A stretch of 64,000 nt of DNA, from positions 868,001 through 932,000 of the forward strand of contig CP007628.2 in NCBI GenBank assembly GCA_000688775.2, written 5' to 3'. The position numbers were made by a program, and so were the translations under genes. Position 1 is the stretch's first letter. Every line of letters starts with the position of its first letter. Under the pieces are notes generated by a model. That model was not told where the DNA came from. It searched no databases and was given only the letters and a program-made list of their open reading frames with translations. Source of the DNA: Streptococcus sp. VT 162 (GTDB taxonomy: Bacteria > Bacillota > Bacilli > Lactobacillales > Streptococcaceae). This document shows, in pieces, positions 25,916 to 35,562 of the stretch.

Positions 25916-27031
25916 TTAATCTCCAATAATATTTTTTAAGGTTTGTGCGAGTTGTTTCAGTTCCTCCTCAGTGTTAAGAGGAGAGAGACTGATACGGACA
26001 GATTCTTTCAATCGATGTGAATCTGGTCCATAAAATGCTTCAAGCACATGACTGGTTTGCACAATACCAGCAGTACAAGCGGAACCGGTAGAAATTGAAA
26101 TTCCCTCAAGGTCTAACCGAAGTAAAAGCAAATCATTTTTCTGACCAGGAAAACCGATATTCAAAACATAAGGCAGTTGGTCTTGACTTTCATTGAGATA
26201 GTAGTCTAAATCGGAAATCTCTTCTAGAAAAACTGTTTTAAGGTCACTTAGTTTTTGGTAATAATCAACTTGACAATCCAGATCTTCTTTGAGAGCAGAC
26301 ACCATGCCTACAATGGCAGCAAGGTTTTCTGTTCCAGCGCGTTTCTTTTGCTCTTGATCCCCACCATGAAGGTAGGAATCAAAGTCCGCGGAAGAAGCAT
26401 AAAGAAAACCGACTCCTTTTGGTCCATGGAATTTGTGGGCAGAAGCACTGAGGAAATCAATTCCTAATTCCTCGGGATGGATAGGAATTTTTCCGATAGC
26501 TTGAACAGCATCTACATGATAAGCAGCAGGGTGCTCTTTTAAAATACGTCCAATCTCAGCTATAGGTAAGAGGCTACCTGTTTCATTATTAGCGTACATG
26601 GTGGAAACGAGAACGGTATCGTCACGTAAAGCTTCTTGAATCTGTTGGGCAGTTATTTCTTGATTTACTGGTTGGATGATAGTTGCTTCAAAACCAAAAT
26701 GTTGCACCAGATAATCGATAGTCTCAAGTACAGAATGGTGTTCAATAGCTGTCGTGATGATATGTTTTCCCTGATTTTGATGACGGAGACAATAGCCGAT
26801 AATGGCTGTATTGTTACTTTCTGTACCGCCAGACGTGAAAAAGATATGTTGAGGTTTGGTTCCTAGTAAGAGGGCTAAGTCTTGACGAGCTTCTCGCAAG
26901 AGTTTGCCAGCCTGCCGACCATGACCATGAATACTAGAAGGATTACCATGAGTTTCTTGCATGACCTTGGTCATTTCAGAAATAGCTACTGCTGACATAG
27001 GAGTCGTTGCAGCATTGTCCAAATAAATCAA
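25916..27031 (-). CDS. Cysteine desulfurase (NifS/IscS-like)
   Basis: A PLP enzyme of 371 residues that takes sulfur from cysteine for thiolation or cluster assembly. The PLP Lys is K200 in SAHKFHGPKG; the HHS at 98-100 and NNETG at 148-152 are conserved cofactor residues; the persulfide Cys is C319 in STGSACTAG. It groups with the NifS/IscS class and probably serves tRNA thiolation (with MnmA) or thiamine, since the SUF desulfurase is usually separate. The start is an unusual TTG at 27031, supported by AAGGTGAT 5 nt upstream; there is no nearby ATG. It follows prs by 9 nt. Confidence 0.92.
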   Translation of the reverse strand: MIYLDNAATTPMSAVAISEMTKVMQETHGNPSSIHGHGRQAGKLLREARQDLALLLGTKPQHIFFTSGGTESNNTAIIGYCLRHQNQGKHIITTAIEHHSVLETIDYLVQHFGFEATIIQPVNQEITAQQIQEALRDDTVLVSTMYANNETGSLLPIAEIGRILKEHPAAYHVDAVQAIGKIPIHPEELGIDFLSASAHKFHGPKGVGFLYASSADFDSYLHGGDQEQKKRAGTENLAAIVGMVSALKEDLDCQVDYYQKLSDLKTVFLEEISDLDYYLNESQDQLPYVLNIGFPGQKNDLLLLRLDLEGISISTGSACTAGIVQTSHVLEAFYGPDSHRLKESVRISLSPLNTEEELKQLAQTLKNIIGD

Positions 27032-27040
27032 AGAATCACC

Positions 27041-28000
27041 TTATTTCTTTTTGTTGTAAGCAAAGAGTGGGCTGACTGGTTTTCTTTCATGGATGCGGAC
27101 GATAGCATCTCCGATTAATTCGCTAGCAGTAATGTAACATACATTTTCTGGAGTTCTTTCTTTGGTAGCTACGGAGTCTGTCACAAGGATTTCTTTGATG
27201 TTTGTAGCGTCAAGAAGATCTGCTGCACCTTCAACAAATAAACCGTGACTGGATACTGCATAAATCTCAGTTGCGCCTTCACGTTCAACGATTTTGGCTG
27301 CTTCAGAGAAAGTACGACCAGTATTTAGGATATCGTCAATTAAGATAGCCTTCTTGCCTTCAACATCCCCAATGATATAGCCTTCGTTACGATCAGAATC
27401 GTCTTGGGCGTAGTCAATGATAGCGATAGGAGCATCAAGATATTCAGCCAAACTACGTGCACGTTTAACACCAGAGTTCTTTGGACTGACAACAACAACA
27501 TCAGAACCAAGAAGCCCTTTATCACAGTAGTGCTTAGCAAATAGAGGAACAGTATAAAGATTATCTACAGGAATGTCAAAGAAACCTTGGACCTGAACAG
27601 CATGGAGGTCAAGCGTTAGAACACGGCTAACACCAGCTTTGACAAGCATATTGGCAACCAGTTTTGCAGTGAGGGGTTCGCGAGAAGAAGCGATACGATC
27701 CTGACGGGCATAACCAAAGTAAGGAAGGACAACGTTGATACTATGAGCACTTGCACGTACACAAGCATCAACCATGATCAACAACTCCATCAAGTGGTTG
27801 CTAACAGGGTAGCTGGTTGACTGGATGATGTAGACATCGTAACCACGAACACTTTCTTCGATGTTGACCTGGATTTCGCCGTCAGAAAATTGTCGAGAGG
27901 ATAATTTTCCGAGAGGTACACCAACTGTATCCGCAATCTTTTGAGCGATTTCATGGTTAGAGTTTAGGGTGAAAAGTTTCATGTTGTTTCTATCTGACAT
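27041..28000 (-). CDS. prs: Ribose-phosphate pyrophosphokinase
   Basis: Makes PRPP from ribose-5-phosphate and ATP, the common precursor of purines, pyrimidines, NAD, His and Trp. From the ATG at 28000 it has 319 residues: [16 protein letters not shown] near 36, the flexible loop [17 protein letters not shown], the class I signature [19 protein letters not shown] near 131, and the PRPP loop [13 protein letters not shown] near 220. A longer in-frame extension upstream (to 28063) lacks a ribosome site. The first gene of prs-iscS-DUF1831-DUF4649; a TTTGGTAAAAT box at 28087-28097 is the likely promoter. Confidence 0.95.
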   Translation of the reverse strand: MSDRNNMKLFTLNSNHEIAQKIADTVGVPLGKLSSRQFSDGEIQVNIEESVRGYDVYIIQSTSYPVSNHLMELLIMVDACVRASAHSINVVLPYFGYARQDRIASSREPLTAKLVANMLVKAGVSRVLTLDLHAVQVQGFFDIPVDNLYTVPLFAKHYCDKGLLGSDVVVVSPKNSGVKRARSLAEYLDAPIAIIDYAQDDSDRNEGYIIGDVEGKKAILIDDILNTGRTFSEAAKIVEREGATEIYAVSSHGLFVEGAADLLDATNIKEILVTDSVATKERTPENVCYITASELIGDAIVRIHERKPVSPLFAYNKKK

Positions 28001-28086
28001 TATAGACCGTCCTCTGTAAACTTTGTGAATCTTCTTTGAGAAAGTTTTGTTTTTCAAAGCCAAATTCTTTTATTTTTATCTTCTCT

Positions 28087-28097
28087 ATTTTACCAAA
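28087..28097 (-). promoter_or_regulatory. Extended -10 promoter of prs
   Basis: TTTGGTAAAAT on the minus strand, between the CYTH gene stop and the prs leader. Confidence 0.55.
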
Positions 28098-28111
28098 AAA
28101 AGGAGATTATT

Positions 28112-28681
28112 TCAGCTTTTTTTCATGCTTTTAATAAAACGAATTAATTTTGATGGAGCTTTCTGATAAGTTATCTGATTTTCATCTAAAAATCTCTGAA
28201 AATCGGCTTTTCCTTTTTCATGGTCGGTGACTTCAAGCTCGAGTTCATAGTCCGTTTGGTCAAAGTAGTGACTTTCATCTAAGGCCATTAAGCCAATCTC
28301 AGTTTTCATTTCATAACGAAGGGTGGAAAGGCAGCCTAGAACAAGCCAGTCATGGTTTTCAATACCAATCTTAGCAAGCTTCTCTAGAACGAGCCCTTGA
28401 GGTAGTTTTTGTTTTTCTAGGTATGATTCAGCTTCTGGAAGAGTTAGTTTCTGGTTGTATTCCATATTTCCTACAGTTTGAGGCACTTTTAAGGTCAATT
28501 CCGCCCAATCTGCAAAAGTGCGAATGCGCATGGCAACCTTCTTTTCATGCAATTGGAAATCTGGCGTGTCAATGTAGTAGTTCTTCTGAAGAACGGGTTG
28601 GATATGGAAAAACTGTTTTTTTAGATGATCATATTCCTCTTTTTTCAGAAGTGTTTTCAATTCTATTTCTAAATGTTTCAT
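28112..28681 (-). CDS. CYTH domain protein (tripolyphosphatase-like)
   Basis: A 189-residue member of the CYTH/triphosphate tunnel metalloenzyme superfamily. The hallmark ExExK is EIELKTLLKK at residues 5-14; further tunnel residues appear in AMRIRTFADWAELTLK (RxR and ELTLK) and in YELELEVTDHEKG. The family hydrolyses inorganic triphosphate, thiamine triphosphate or makes cAMP; small Gram-positive members are usually tripolyphosphatases. It lies back to back with relQ, an arrangement I recall in other streptococci, suggesting a link to (p)ppGpp or polyphosphate. This link is inference. Confidence 0.85.
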   Translation of the reverse strand: MKHLEIELKTLLKKEEYDHLKKQFFHIQPVLQKNYYIDTPDFQLHEKKVAMRIRTFADWAELTLKVPQTVGNMEYNQKLTLPEAESYLEKQKLPQGLVLEKLAKIGIENHDWLVLGCLSTLRYEMKTEIGLMALDESHYFDQTDYELELEVTDHEKGKADFQRFLDENQITYQKAPSKLIRFIKSMKKS

Positions 28682-28717
28682 TTTTTCAACCTTTTCTATA
28701 TCTTTGAAAGCGATTTA

Positions 28718-28726
28718 TGGTATAAT
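28718..28726 (+). promoter_or_regulatory. Extended -10 promoter of relQ
   Basis: TGGTATAAT-type box (TATAAT at 28721-28726). A cre-like TTGAAAGCGATT precedes it at 28704-28715. Confidence 0.6.
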
Positions 28727-28809
28727 GGACAATGTATTTATTGTATACGAATGTACTGAAAAAATCAAAGATTTTCGACAGAGCAATCAAACATTACAAG
28801 GGAGAAAGT

Positions 28810-29481
28810 ATGACCATAGAATGGGAAGAATTTTTAGATCCTTACATTCAGGCTGTTGGTGAATTGAAGATTAAACTTCGGGGAATTCGCAAACAGTATC
28901 GTAAGCAAAACAAGCATTCTCCGATTGAGTTTGTAACGGGTCGTGTCAAACCGATTGAAAGTATCAAAGAAAAAATGGCTCGTCGAGGAATTACATATGC
29001 AAGTCTGGAACATGATCTGCAAGACATTGCGGGTTTACGTGTCATGGTTCAGTTTGTTGATGACGTTAAAGAGGTAGTTGAGATTCTACGTAAACGCCAA
29101 GATATGAGAGTCGTTCAGGAACGAGACTATATCACTCATCGTAAGGCTTCGGGCTATCGTTCTTATCACGTGGTTGTCGAGTACACGGTTGATACGATCA
29201 ACGGAGCTAAGACGATTTTGGCGGAAATTCAAATACGGACTTTAGCCATGAATTTCTGGGCTACGATTGAACACTCGCTCAATTATAAATATCAGGGCGA
29301 TTTTCCAGAAGAAATCAGGAAAAGGCTGGAAATCACGGCCAAAATAGCCTATCAACTGGATGAAGAAATGGGTAAGATTCGTGATGATATCCAGGAAGCG
29401 CAGGCTCTCTTTGATCCATTGAGCAGAAAATTAAACGATGGTGTAGGAAATAGTGACGATACAGATGAAGAATACAGGTAA
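28810..29481 (+). CDS. relQ: Small alarmone synthetase RelQ (GTP pyrophosphokinase)
   Basis: A 223-residue synthetase-only (p)ppGpp enzyme. The RelA/SpoT synthetase domain shows [16 protein letters not shown] near 45, [17 protein letters not shown] (the metal Asp and GLR) near 70, a [10 protein letters not shown] segment near 118, and the Glu-containing [23 protein letters not shown] near 140. There is no hydrolase or TGS/ACT region, as expected for RelQ (YjbM). The start is the ATG at 28810 behind GGGAGAAAG; the in-frame extension to 28732 lacks a ribosome site. It overlaps nadK by 17 nt. Confidence 0.95.
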   Translation: MTIEWEEFLDPYIQAVGELKIKLRGIRKQYRKQNKHSPIEFVTGRVKPIESIKEKMARRGITYASLEHDLQDIAGLRVMVQFVDDVKEVVEILRKRQDMRVVQERDYITHRKASGYRSYHVVVEYTVDTINGAKTILAEIQIRTLAMNFWATIEHSLNYKYQGDFPEEIRKRLEITAKIAYQLDEEMGKIRDDIQEAQALFDPLSRKLNDGVGNSDDTDEEYR

Positions 29482-30283
29482 ACGAGTTGACCTCATAGCA
29501 AATAGAAAGCCACAAAGTCAGAAGGTCTTGCATGAGCTGAGGGAAAAACTAAAGAAACAACATTTTATACTGAACGATACCAATCCCGACATCGTCATTT
29601 CGATTGGTGGCGATGGGATGCTTTTATCTGCCTTTCACAAGTATGAGAATCAGTTAGACAAGGTTCGATTTGTAGGTGTTCATACAGGGCACTTGGGATT
29701 TTACACAGATTATCGTGATTTTGAGCTGGATCAATTGGTGACCAATCTTTTACTAGATACTGGTGCCAAAGTTTCTTATCCAGTTTTGAATGTTAAGGTA
29801 ACGCTTGAAAATGGAGAGGTGAAAATCTTCCGTGCTTTAAATGAAGCCAGCATCCGTCGATCAGATCGCACCATGGTTGCGGATATCATCATTAACCATG
29901 TTCCGTTCGAGAGATTTCGTGGAGATGGAGTGACTGTTTCAACGCCGACGGGAAGTACTGCCTACAACAAGTCTTTGGGTGGAGCTGTCTTGCATCCGAC
30001 CATTGAAGCCTTGCAGTTGACGGAGATAGCGAGTCTTAACAACCGAGTCTATCGTACTTTAGGATCATCGATCATTATTCCCAAAAAAGATAAGATTGAA
30101 CTTTTGCCGACACGCAATGATTACCACACGATATCAGTTGATAACAGCGTCTTTTCCTTCCGTAATATCGAACGGATTGAGTATCAAATCGACCATCACA
30201 AGATTCACTTCGTAGCGACTCCAAGCCACACTAGTTTTTGGAATCGTGTTAAAGATGCCTTCATCGGCGAGGTGGATGAATGA
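29465..30283 (+). CDS. nadK: NAD kinase
   Basis: ATP (or polyphosphate)-dependent phosphorylation of NAD to NADP, 272 residues. The GGDG motif is in [21 protein letters not shown] near 45; the second signature is [20 protein letters not shown] near 117, and [14 protein letters not shown] is near 155. I start at the ATG at 29465 ([14 protein letters not shown]), inside the relQ end; a GTG at 29453 is less likely. The middle gene of relQ-nadK-pseudouridine synthase, an order common in firmicutes. Confidence 0.95.
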   Translation: MKNTGKRVDLIANRKPQSQKVLHELREKLKKQHFILNDTNPDIVISIGGDGMLLSAFHKYENQLDKVRFVGVHTGHLGFYTDYRDFELDQLVTNLLLDTGAKVSYPVLNVKVTLENGEVKIFRALNEASIRRSDRTMVADIIINHVPFERFRGDGVTVSTPTGSTAYNKSLGGAVLHPTIEALQLTEIASLNNRVYRTLGSSIIIPKKDKIELLPTRNDYHTISVDNSVFSFRNIERIEYQIDHHKIHFVATPSHTSFWNRVKDAFIGEVDE

Positions 30284-31176
30284 GGTTCGAATTTATCGCA
30301 GATGACCACGTCAAAGTCAAAACTTTCCTCAAAAAACATGAGGTTTCTAAGGGACTTTTGGCTAAGATTAAGTTTCGAGGCGGGGCTATTCTGGTCAATG
30401 GCCAACCTCAAAATGCGACTTATCTCTTAGATATTGGAGACAGGGTAACTATTGACATTCCAGCTGAGGAAGGGTTTGAGAGCCTTGAAGCTATTGACCG
30501 ACCACTCGATGTTCTCTATGAGGATGACCATTTTCTGGTTTTGAATAAGCCTTATGGAGTAGCTTCCATCCCCAGTGTCAATCATTCCAATACCATTGCG
30601 AATTTTATCAAGGGCTATTATGTAAAGCAAAACTATGAAAACCAGCAAGTTCACATCGTGACTAGGCTTGATAGAGATACTTCTGGTTTGATGCTTTTTG
30701 CCAAGCACGGCTACGCTCATGCACGTTTAGACAAGCAACTGCAACGAAAGTCTATCGAGAAACGCTACTTTGCTTTGGTTAAAGGAGCTGGTGTCTTGGA
30801 GTCTGAAGGGGAGATTATTGCCCCGATTGCGCGTGATGTGGACTCCATTATCACAAGACGGGTTGCCAAAGGTGGGAAATACGCTCATACGTCTTACAAA
30901 GTTGTAGCGTCTTATGGAAATATTCACCTAGTCGATATTCGCCTGCATACTGGACGAACTCATCAGATACGAGTGCATTTTTCTCATATCGGTTTTCCTC
31001 TTTTAGGAGACGATTTGTATAGTGGTAGTCTAGATGACGGTATCCAACGTCAGGCTCTGCATTGTCATTATTTATCTTTTTATCATCCCTTTCTAGAGCA
31101 AGATTTGCAACTAGAAAGCCCCTTGCCGGATGATTTCAGCAATCTTATTACTCAGTTATCAACTAATACTCTTTAA
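30280..31176 (+). CDS. RluD-family 23S rRNA pseudouridine synthase
   Basis: A 298-residue enzyme that isomerises uridines in large-subunit rRNA or tRNA. An S4-like RNA-binding domain (about 12-62, [19 protein letters not shown]) precedes the catalytic domain with [10 protein letters not shown] and the signature [14 protein letters not shown] near 130, whose central Asp is catalytic, then a C-terminal [13 protein letters not shown]. Start and nadK stop overlap as ATGA. The exact target site (RluC/D/A type) cannot be assigned from this sequence. Confidence 0.93.
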   Translation: MRFEFIADDHVKVKTFLKKHEVSKGLLAKIKFRGGAILVNGQPQNATYLLDIGDRVTIDIPAEEGFESLEAIDRPLDVLYEDDHFLVLNKPYGVASIPSVNHSNTIANFIKGYYVKQNYENQQVHIVTRLDRDTSGLMLFAKHGYAHARLDKQLQRKSIEKRYFALVKGAGVLESEGEIIAPIARDVDSIITRRVAKGGKYAHTSYKVVASYGNIHLVDIRLHTGRTHQIRVHFSHIGFPLLGDDLYSGSLDDGIQRQALHCHYLSFYHPFLEQDLQLESPLPDDFSNLITQLSTNTL

Positions 31177-31219
31177 AACTTATTTGGAGTATAATTTATT
31201 TTCTTAAAGGAGAAAACTC

Positions 31220-32194
31220 ATGGAAGTTTTTGAAAGTCTCAAAGCCAACCTGGTTGGCAAAAATGCTCGTATCGTTCTCCCTGAAGGGGAAGAACCTCGT
31301 ATTCTTCAAGCGACAAAACGCTTGGTAAAAGAAACAGAAGTAATTCCTGTTTTGCTCGGAAACCCTGAAAAAATTAAAATTTATCTTGAAATCGAAGGGA
31401 TCATAGATGGTTATGAAGTGATTGATCCCCAACATTATCCTCAATTTGAAGAAATGGTTGCTGCCTTGGTAGAGCGTCGTAAGGGCAAAATGACTGAAGA
31501 AGAAGCGCGCAAAGTTTTGGTTGAAGATGTCAACTACTTTGGTGTGATGCTAGTCTACTTGGGCTTGGTTGACGGTATGGTATCTGGTGCGATTCACTCA
31601 ACTGCCTCAACAGTTCGCCCAGCCCTACAAATCATCAAAACTCGTCCAAATGTAACTCGTACGTCAGGTGCCTTCCTTATGGTACGTGGTACGGAACGTT
31701 ATCTATTTGGAGACTGTGCCATTAACATCAATCCAGATGCAGAAGCTTTGGCTGAAATTGCGATCAATTCAGCAATCACAGCTAAAATGTTTGGTATTGA
31801 ACCTAAAATTGCTATGCTAAGCTATTCTACTAAAGGTTCAGGTTTTGGTGAAAGTGTTGATAAGGTAGTGGAAGCTACAAAAATTGCTCACGACTTGCGT
31901 CCCGACCTTGAGATTGATGGTGAGTTGCAATTTGACGCTGCCTTTGTTCCTGAAACTGCAGCTCTTAAAGCTCCAGGAAGTAATGTAGCTGGTCAAGCAA
32001 ATGTCTTTGTCTTCCCAGGTATCGAAGCAGGAAATATTGGGTACAAGATGGCAGAACGTCTCGGTGGTTTTGCGGCTGTCGGACCTGTTTTGCAAGGATT
32101 GAACAAACCAGTTAACGACCTTTCTCGTGGATGTAATGCAGATGATGTCTACAAGTTGACCCTTATCACAGCAGCTCAAGCAGTTCATCAATAA
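31220..32194 (+). CDS. pta: Phosphate acetyltransferase
   Basis: Interconverts acetyl-CoA and acetyl phosphate, the entry to ATP formation by acetate kinase. The 324-residue short form has the typical ARIVLPEGEEPRILQATKRL N-terminus, the SGAIHSTASTVRPALQIIKT segment (about 122-141) at the active site, SYSTKGSG near 200, and the C-terminal FPGIEAGNIGYKMAERLGG. An AAAGGAG site precedes the ATG. It follows the pseudouridine synthase by 43 nt and ends at a terminator; it may have its own promoter. Confidence 0.96.
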   Translation: MEVFESLKANLVGKNARIVLPEGEEPRILQATKRLVKETEVIPVLLGNPEKIKIYLEIEGIIDGYEVIDPQHYPQFEEMVAALVERRKGKMTEEEARKVLVEDVNYFGVMLVYLGLVDGMVSGAIHSTASTVRPALQIIKTRPNVTRTSGAFLMVRGTERYLFGDCAININPDAEALAEIAINSAITAKMFGIEPKIAMLSYSTKGSGFGESVDKVVEATKIAHDLRPDLEIDGELQFDAAFVPETAALKAPGSNVAGQANVFVFPGIEAGNIGYKMAERLGGFAAVGPVLQGLNKPVNDLSRGCNADDVYKLTLITAAQAVHQ

Positions 32195-32202
32195 GATTTA
32201 GT

Positions 32203-32229
32203 CCTCTTTCCCATGGGAAGAGGCTTTTT
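32203..32229 (+). terminator. Terminator after pta
   Basis: CCTCTTTCCC pairs with GGGAAGAGG (one bulge) and is followed by CTTTTTAG. Confidence 0.75.
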
Positions 32230-32241
32230 AGTACTGAGAAA

Positions 32242-32270
32242 AGGACAGTTAGAAGCTTCTATGTTATACT
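32242..32270 (+). promoter_or_regulatory. Promoter of mutY, leaderless type
   Basis: AGGACA (32242-32247), 17-bp spacer, TG-n-TATACT (32265-32270), then six bases and the ATG at 32277. No ribosome site. Confidence 0.6.
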
Positions 32271-32276
32271 AGATAT

Positions 32277-33455
32277 ATGTTAGATTTGAAAGAATACGGT
32301 ATCGTCATGTGGCCGGAGGAGAAGATTATTTCTTTTCGTGAAAAACTCCTCAACTGGTATGATGAAAACAAGCGAGATTTGCCTTGGCGGAGAAGTAAAA
32401 ATCCTTATCACATCTGGGTATCTGAAATCATGCTTCAGCAGACCAGAGTGGATACAGTTATTCCATACTACGAACGATTCTTGGACTGGTTTCCAACTGT
32501 TGAAAGTCTGGCGAATGCCCCTGAAGAGCGTCTGCTGAAGGCTTGGGAGGGATTGGGCTATTATTCACGAGTGCGCAATATGCAGGCTGCAGCTCAGCAG
32601 ATTATGACTGACTTTGGGGGGCAATTTCCAAATACCTATGAAGGAATATCTTGCCTGAAAGGGATTGGCCCTTACACTGCGGGAGCTATTTCCAGTATCG
32701 CTTTTAATTTGCCTGAGCCAGCGGTCGATGGCAATGTCATGCGGGTTTTGGCACGCTTGTTTGAGGTTAATCATGATATCGGAGTTCCCAGCAATCGAAA
32801 GATTTTCCAAGCGATGATGGAAATCTTGATTGACCCGAAACGACCAGGTGACTTTAACCAAGCTCTGATGGATTTAGGGTCGGATATAGAGGCTCCAGTT
32901 AATCCTAGACCAGAAGAAAGCCCTGTTAAGGATTTTAGCGCAGCCTATCAGAACGGAACTATGGATGTATATCCGATTAAAGAACCCAAGAAAAAGCCCC
33001 TACCAATTTATCTCAAGGCTTTAGTTGTACGTAATGACCGTGGTCAATATCTACTTGAGAAAAACGAAAGCGAGAAACTACTAGCCGGTTTTTGGCATTT
33101 CCCCCTGATCGAAGTTGATGATTTCTCAAGTGATGACGATCAGCTAGATCTCTTTTCTCAAGTCAAAGAGGAAAGCAGAGCATTTGGACCAAGCCCTCAA
33201 GAAAACTTTGAGCAGGATTATGATTTAGAAGTGAATTGGTCTCATCAAGTATTTGACCAGGTCAAGCATGTATTTAGTCATCGGAAATGGCACATTAAAA
33301 TCCTAGCTGGTCAGGTGACAGAAACAAAACAGTTTTCGGACAGAGAAATTCGTTGGGTTTCTCCTCAGGAGTTTTCTGATTATCCACTTGCGAAACCTCA
33401 ACAAAAAATTTGGCAGGCTTATAAAATAAGTTTTGAAGATGAAGGCTTACAGTAG
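32277..33455 (+). CDS. mutY: Adenine DNA glycosylase MutY, lacking the iron-sulfur cluster
   Basis: Removes adenine mispaired with 8-oxoguanine. Of 392 residues, the catalytic domain has E50 in VSEIMLQQTRV, the helix-hairpin-helix LKGIGPYTAG (127-136) and the catalytic Asp D151 in AVDGNVMRVL. Where typical MutY proteins have four Cys for a [4Fe-4S] cluster, this one reads GSDIEAPVNPRPEESPV (201-217) with no Cys; clusterless MutY enzymes are known in lactic acid bacteria, and the pneumococcal protein is the same as I recall it. The C-terminal Nudix-like domain recognises 8-oxoG. The ATG at 32277 is 6 nt after a -10 box; an ATG at 32307 also lacks a ribosome site. Confidence 0.94.
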   Translation: MLDLKEYGIVMWPEEKIISFREKLLNWYDENKRDLPWRRSKNPYHIWVSEIMLQQTRVDTVIPYYERFLDWFPTVESLANAPEERLLKAWEGLGYYSRVRNMQAAAQQIMTDFGGQFPNTYEGISCLKGIGPYTAGAISSIAFNLPEPAVDGNVMRVLARLFEVNHDIGVPSNRKIFQAMMEILIDPKRPGDFNQALMDLGSDIEAPVNPRPEESPVKDFSAAYQNGTMDVYPIKEPKKKPLPIYLKALVVRNDRGQYLLEKNESEKLLAGFWHFPLIEVDDFSSDDDQLDLFSQVKEESRAFGPSPQENFEQDYDLEVNWSHQVFDQVKHVFSHRKWHIKILAGQVTETKQFSDREIRWVSPQEFSDYPLAKPQQKIWQAYKISFEDEGLQ

Positions 33456-33481
33456 CCATTTGTGCCTTCTTTGCATTTTTT

Positions 33482-33490
33482 TGTTATAAT
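33482..33490 (+). promoter_or_regulatory. Extended -10 promoter of vicRKX
   Basis: TGTTATAAT (TATAAT at 33485-33490), 21 bp before the vicR ATG. Confidence 0.65.
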
Positions 33491-33511
33491 AGATAGAGAA
33501 AAGGTGATAAA

Positions 33512-34219
33512 ATGAAAAAAATATTAATTGTAGATGATGAGAAACCAATCTCAGATATTATTAAGTTTAATATGGCCAAGGAAGGTTATGAAGTTGTTAC
33601 AGCTTTCAATGGTCGTGAGGCAATCGAGCTATTCGAAGCTGAGCAACCAGATATTATTATCCTCGACTTGATGCTACCTGAAATTGATGGTTTAGAAGTT
33701 GCTAAAGCTATTCGTAAGACTAGTAGCGTGCCGATTATCATGCTATCAGCTAAGGATAGCGAGTTTGACAAGGTTATTGGTTTAGAGTTAGGTGCAGACG
33801 ATTATGTTACAAAACCCTTCTCAAACCGTGAGTTGCAGGCTCGTGTCAAGGCCCTACTTCGTCGTACGGATCTAGTTTCTGTGGATAGCCAAGAGTCTGA
33901 TGAGAAGAAGACGCAGCCTTTACAAATTGGTGATTTGGAAATCGTTCCAGATGCTTACGTTGCTAAGAAATATGGTGAGGAATTAGATTTGACCCACCGT
34001 GAGTTTGAACTCTTGTATCACTTGGCATCTCATATTGGTCAAGTGATTACGCGTGAACACTTGCTTGAGACTGTATGGGGTTATGACTATTTTGGTGATG
34101 TTCGTACTGTGGACGTGACCATTAGACGCTTGCGTGAGAAAATAGAAGACACTCCAAGTCGTCCAGAGTACATTCTCACACGTCGTGGTGTTGGATATTA
34201 TATGAGAAATAATGATTGA
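33512..34219 (+). CDS. vicR: Response regulator VicR (WalR)
   Basis: The OmpR-type regulator of the essential WalRK/VicRK system, which controls peptidoglycan hydrolases such as PcsB. In 235 residues the receiver has the acidic pair DDE (8-10), phospho-acceptor D52 in LDLMLPE, and the conserved Lys in [10 protein letters not shown] near 105; the winged-helix domain (about 135-233) ends [12 protein letters not shown] and RRGVGYYMR. Start follows AAAAGGTG. It overlaps vicK by 8 nt. Confidence 0.97.
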   Translation: MKKILIVDDEKPISDIIKFNMAKEGYEVVTAFNGREAIELFEAEQPDIIILDLMLPEIDGLEVAKAIRKTSSVPIIMLSAKDSEFDKVIGLELGADDYVTKPFSNRELQARVKALLRRTDLVSVDSQESDEKKTQPLQIGDLEIVPDAYVAKKYGEELDLTHREFELLYHLASHIGQVITREHLLETVWGYDYFGDVRTVDVTIRRLREKIEDTPSRPEYILTRRGVGYYMRNND

Positions 34220-35561
34220 AGATATTAGACAAACTATTCTGACCAGCGATTTTATCTTTATCTTGATTTTACTTGGCTTTATCCTGGTGGTGACCTTGCT
34301 GTTACTGGAAAATCGTCGGGATAATATCCGTCTGAAGGAGATAAATCAAAAGGTTAAGGACTTGATTGCAGGTGATTATTCTCAAGTTTTGGACTTGCAA
34401 GGAAGTACAGAAATCACCAATATCACCAATAATCTGAACGATTTGTCAGAAGTTATTCGTTTGACCCAAGAAAATCTGGAACAAGAGAGTAAACGATTGA
34501 ACAGTATTCTTTCTTACATGACAGATGGCGTTCTTGCGACCAATCGCCGTGGCCAGATTACTATGATCAACGATATGGCCAAGAAACAGCTCGGTGTGCA
34601 GAAAGAAGATGTTCTGAATAAAAGCATCCTCGAATTGCTTAAGATAGAAGATGAGTATGAGCTGCGTGACCTGATTACACAGATTCCTGAGTTGACGATT
34701 GACTCCCAGGATGTGAATGGTGAATATCTAAGCCTTCGTGTACGTTTTGCTCTGGTTCGCCGTGAGTCAGGTTTCATCTCTGGTTTGGTTGCCGTTTTAC
34801 ATGATACGACCGAACAGGAGAAGGAAGAGCGTGAGCGAAGACTCTTTGTTTCGAACGTGAGTCACGAGTTGCGAACTCCTTTGACAAGTGTTAAATCTTA
34901 TCTTGAAGCCTTGGACGAGGGAGCTCTGTATGATCCTGTTGCTCCTGATTTTATCAAGGTTTCACTCGATGAAACCAACCGTATGATGCGGATGGTGACA
35001 GATCTCTTGCATCTCTCTCGTATTGATAATGCGTCCACTCAGTTGGATGTGGAGTTGATTAACTTTACAGCTTTTATCACCTTTATTCTCAACCGCTTTG
35101 ATAAGATGAGAAGTCAGGATGACGAGAAAAAATATGAACTTGTTAGAGATTACCCAATAAACTCAGTTTGGATTGAGATTGATACCGATAAGATGACTCA
35201 GGTGATAGATAATATTCTTAACAATGCCATCAAGTACTCACCAGATGGTGGCAAAATCACTGTCAGCATGAAAACCACTGATGACCAGATGATTTTATCC
35301 ATCAAAGACCAAGGTCTAGGTATTCCAAAGCAAGATTTGCCGAAGATCTTTGACCGCTTCTACCGTGTGGATCGTGCAAGAAGCCGGGCTCAAGGTGGAA
35401 CTGGGCTAGGTCTAGCCATCGCCAAAGAAATCATCAAACAACACAATGGCTTTATATGGGCCAAAAGTGAATACGGTAAGGGATCGACCTTTACCATCGT
35501 GCTCCCTTATGATAAGGATGCCGTAAAAGAAGAAATATGGGAGGACGAAATAGAAGACTAG
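34212..35561 (+). CDS. vicK: Sensor histidine kinase VicK (WalK)
   Basis: A 449-residue membrane kinase with the streptococcal layout: one membrane helix (13-33) and almost no extracellular domain, a HAMP-like segment (34-90), a PAS domain (about 95-205), then the dimerisation helix with H218 in VSHELRTPL and the ATPase domain with N box NAIKYS, G1 DQGLGIP, F box [12 protein letters not shown] and G2 [13 protein letters not shown]. Phosphorylates VicR and can dephosphorylate it. Translation is coupled to vicR (8-nt overlap), and vicX follows after 1 nt. Confidence 0.97.
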   Translation: MIEDIRQTILTSDFIFILILLGFILVVTLLLLENRRDNIRLKEINQKVKDLIAGDYSQVLDLQGSTEITNITNNLNDLSEVIRLTQENLEQESKRLNSILSYMTDGVLATNRRGQITMINDMAKKQLGVQKEDVLNKSILELLKIEDEYELRDLITQIPELTIDSQDVNGEYLSLRVRFALVRRESGFISGLVAVLHDTTEQEKEERERRLFVSNVSHELRTPLTSVKSYLEALDEGALYDPVAPDFIKVSLDETNRMMRMVTDLLHLSRIDNASTQLDVELINFTAFITFILNRFDKMRSQDDEKKYELVRDYPINSVWIEIDTDKMTQVIDNILNNAIKYSPDGGKITVSMKTTDDQMILSIKDQGLGIPKQDLPKIFDRFYRVDRARSRAQGGTGLGLAIAKEIIKQHNGFIWAKSEYGKGSTFTIVLPYDKDAVKEEIWEDEIED

Positions 35562-35562
35562 A

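Noticed and set aside
28001..28063. N-terminal extension of Prs
   Set aside because: Extra residues are basic and unlike PRPP synthetases; the usual N-terminus begins at 28000.
28732..28809. N-terminal extension of RelQ
   Set aside because: The extension starts a few bases after the -10 box with no ribosome site; the ATG at 28810 follows GGGAGAAAG.
32877..32935. Loss of MutY cysteines as a frameshift or sequencing error
   Set aside because: The frame is continuous and the flanking sequence is conserved; clusterless MutY is a known class.
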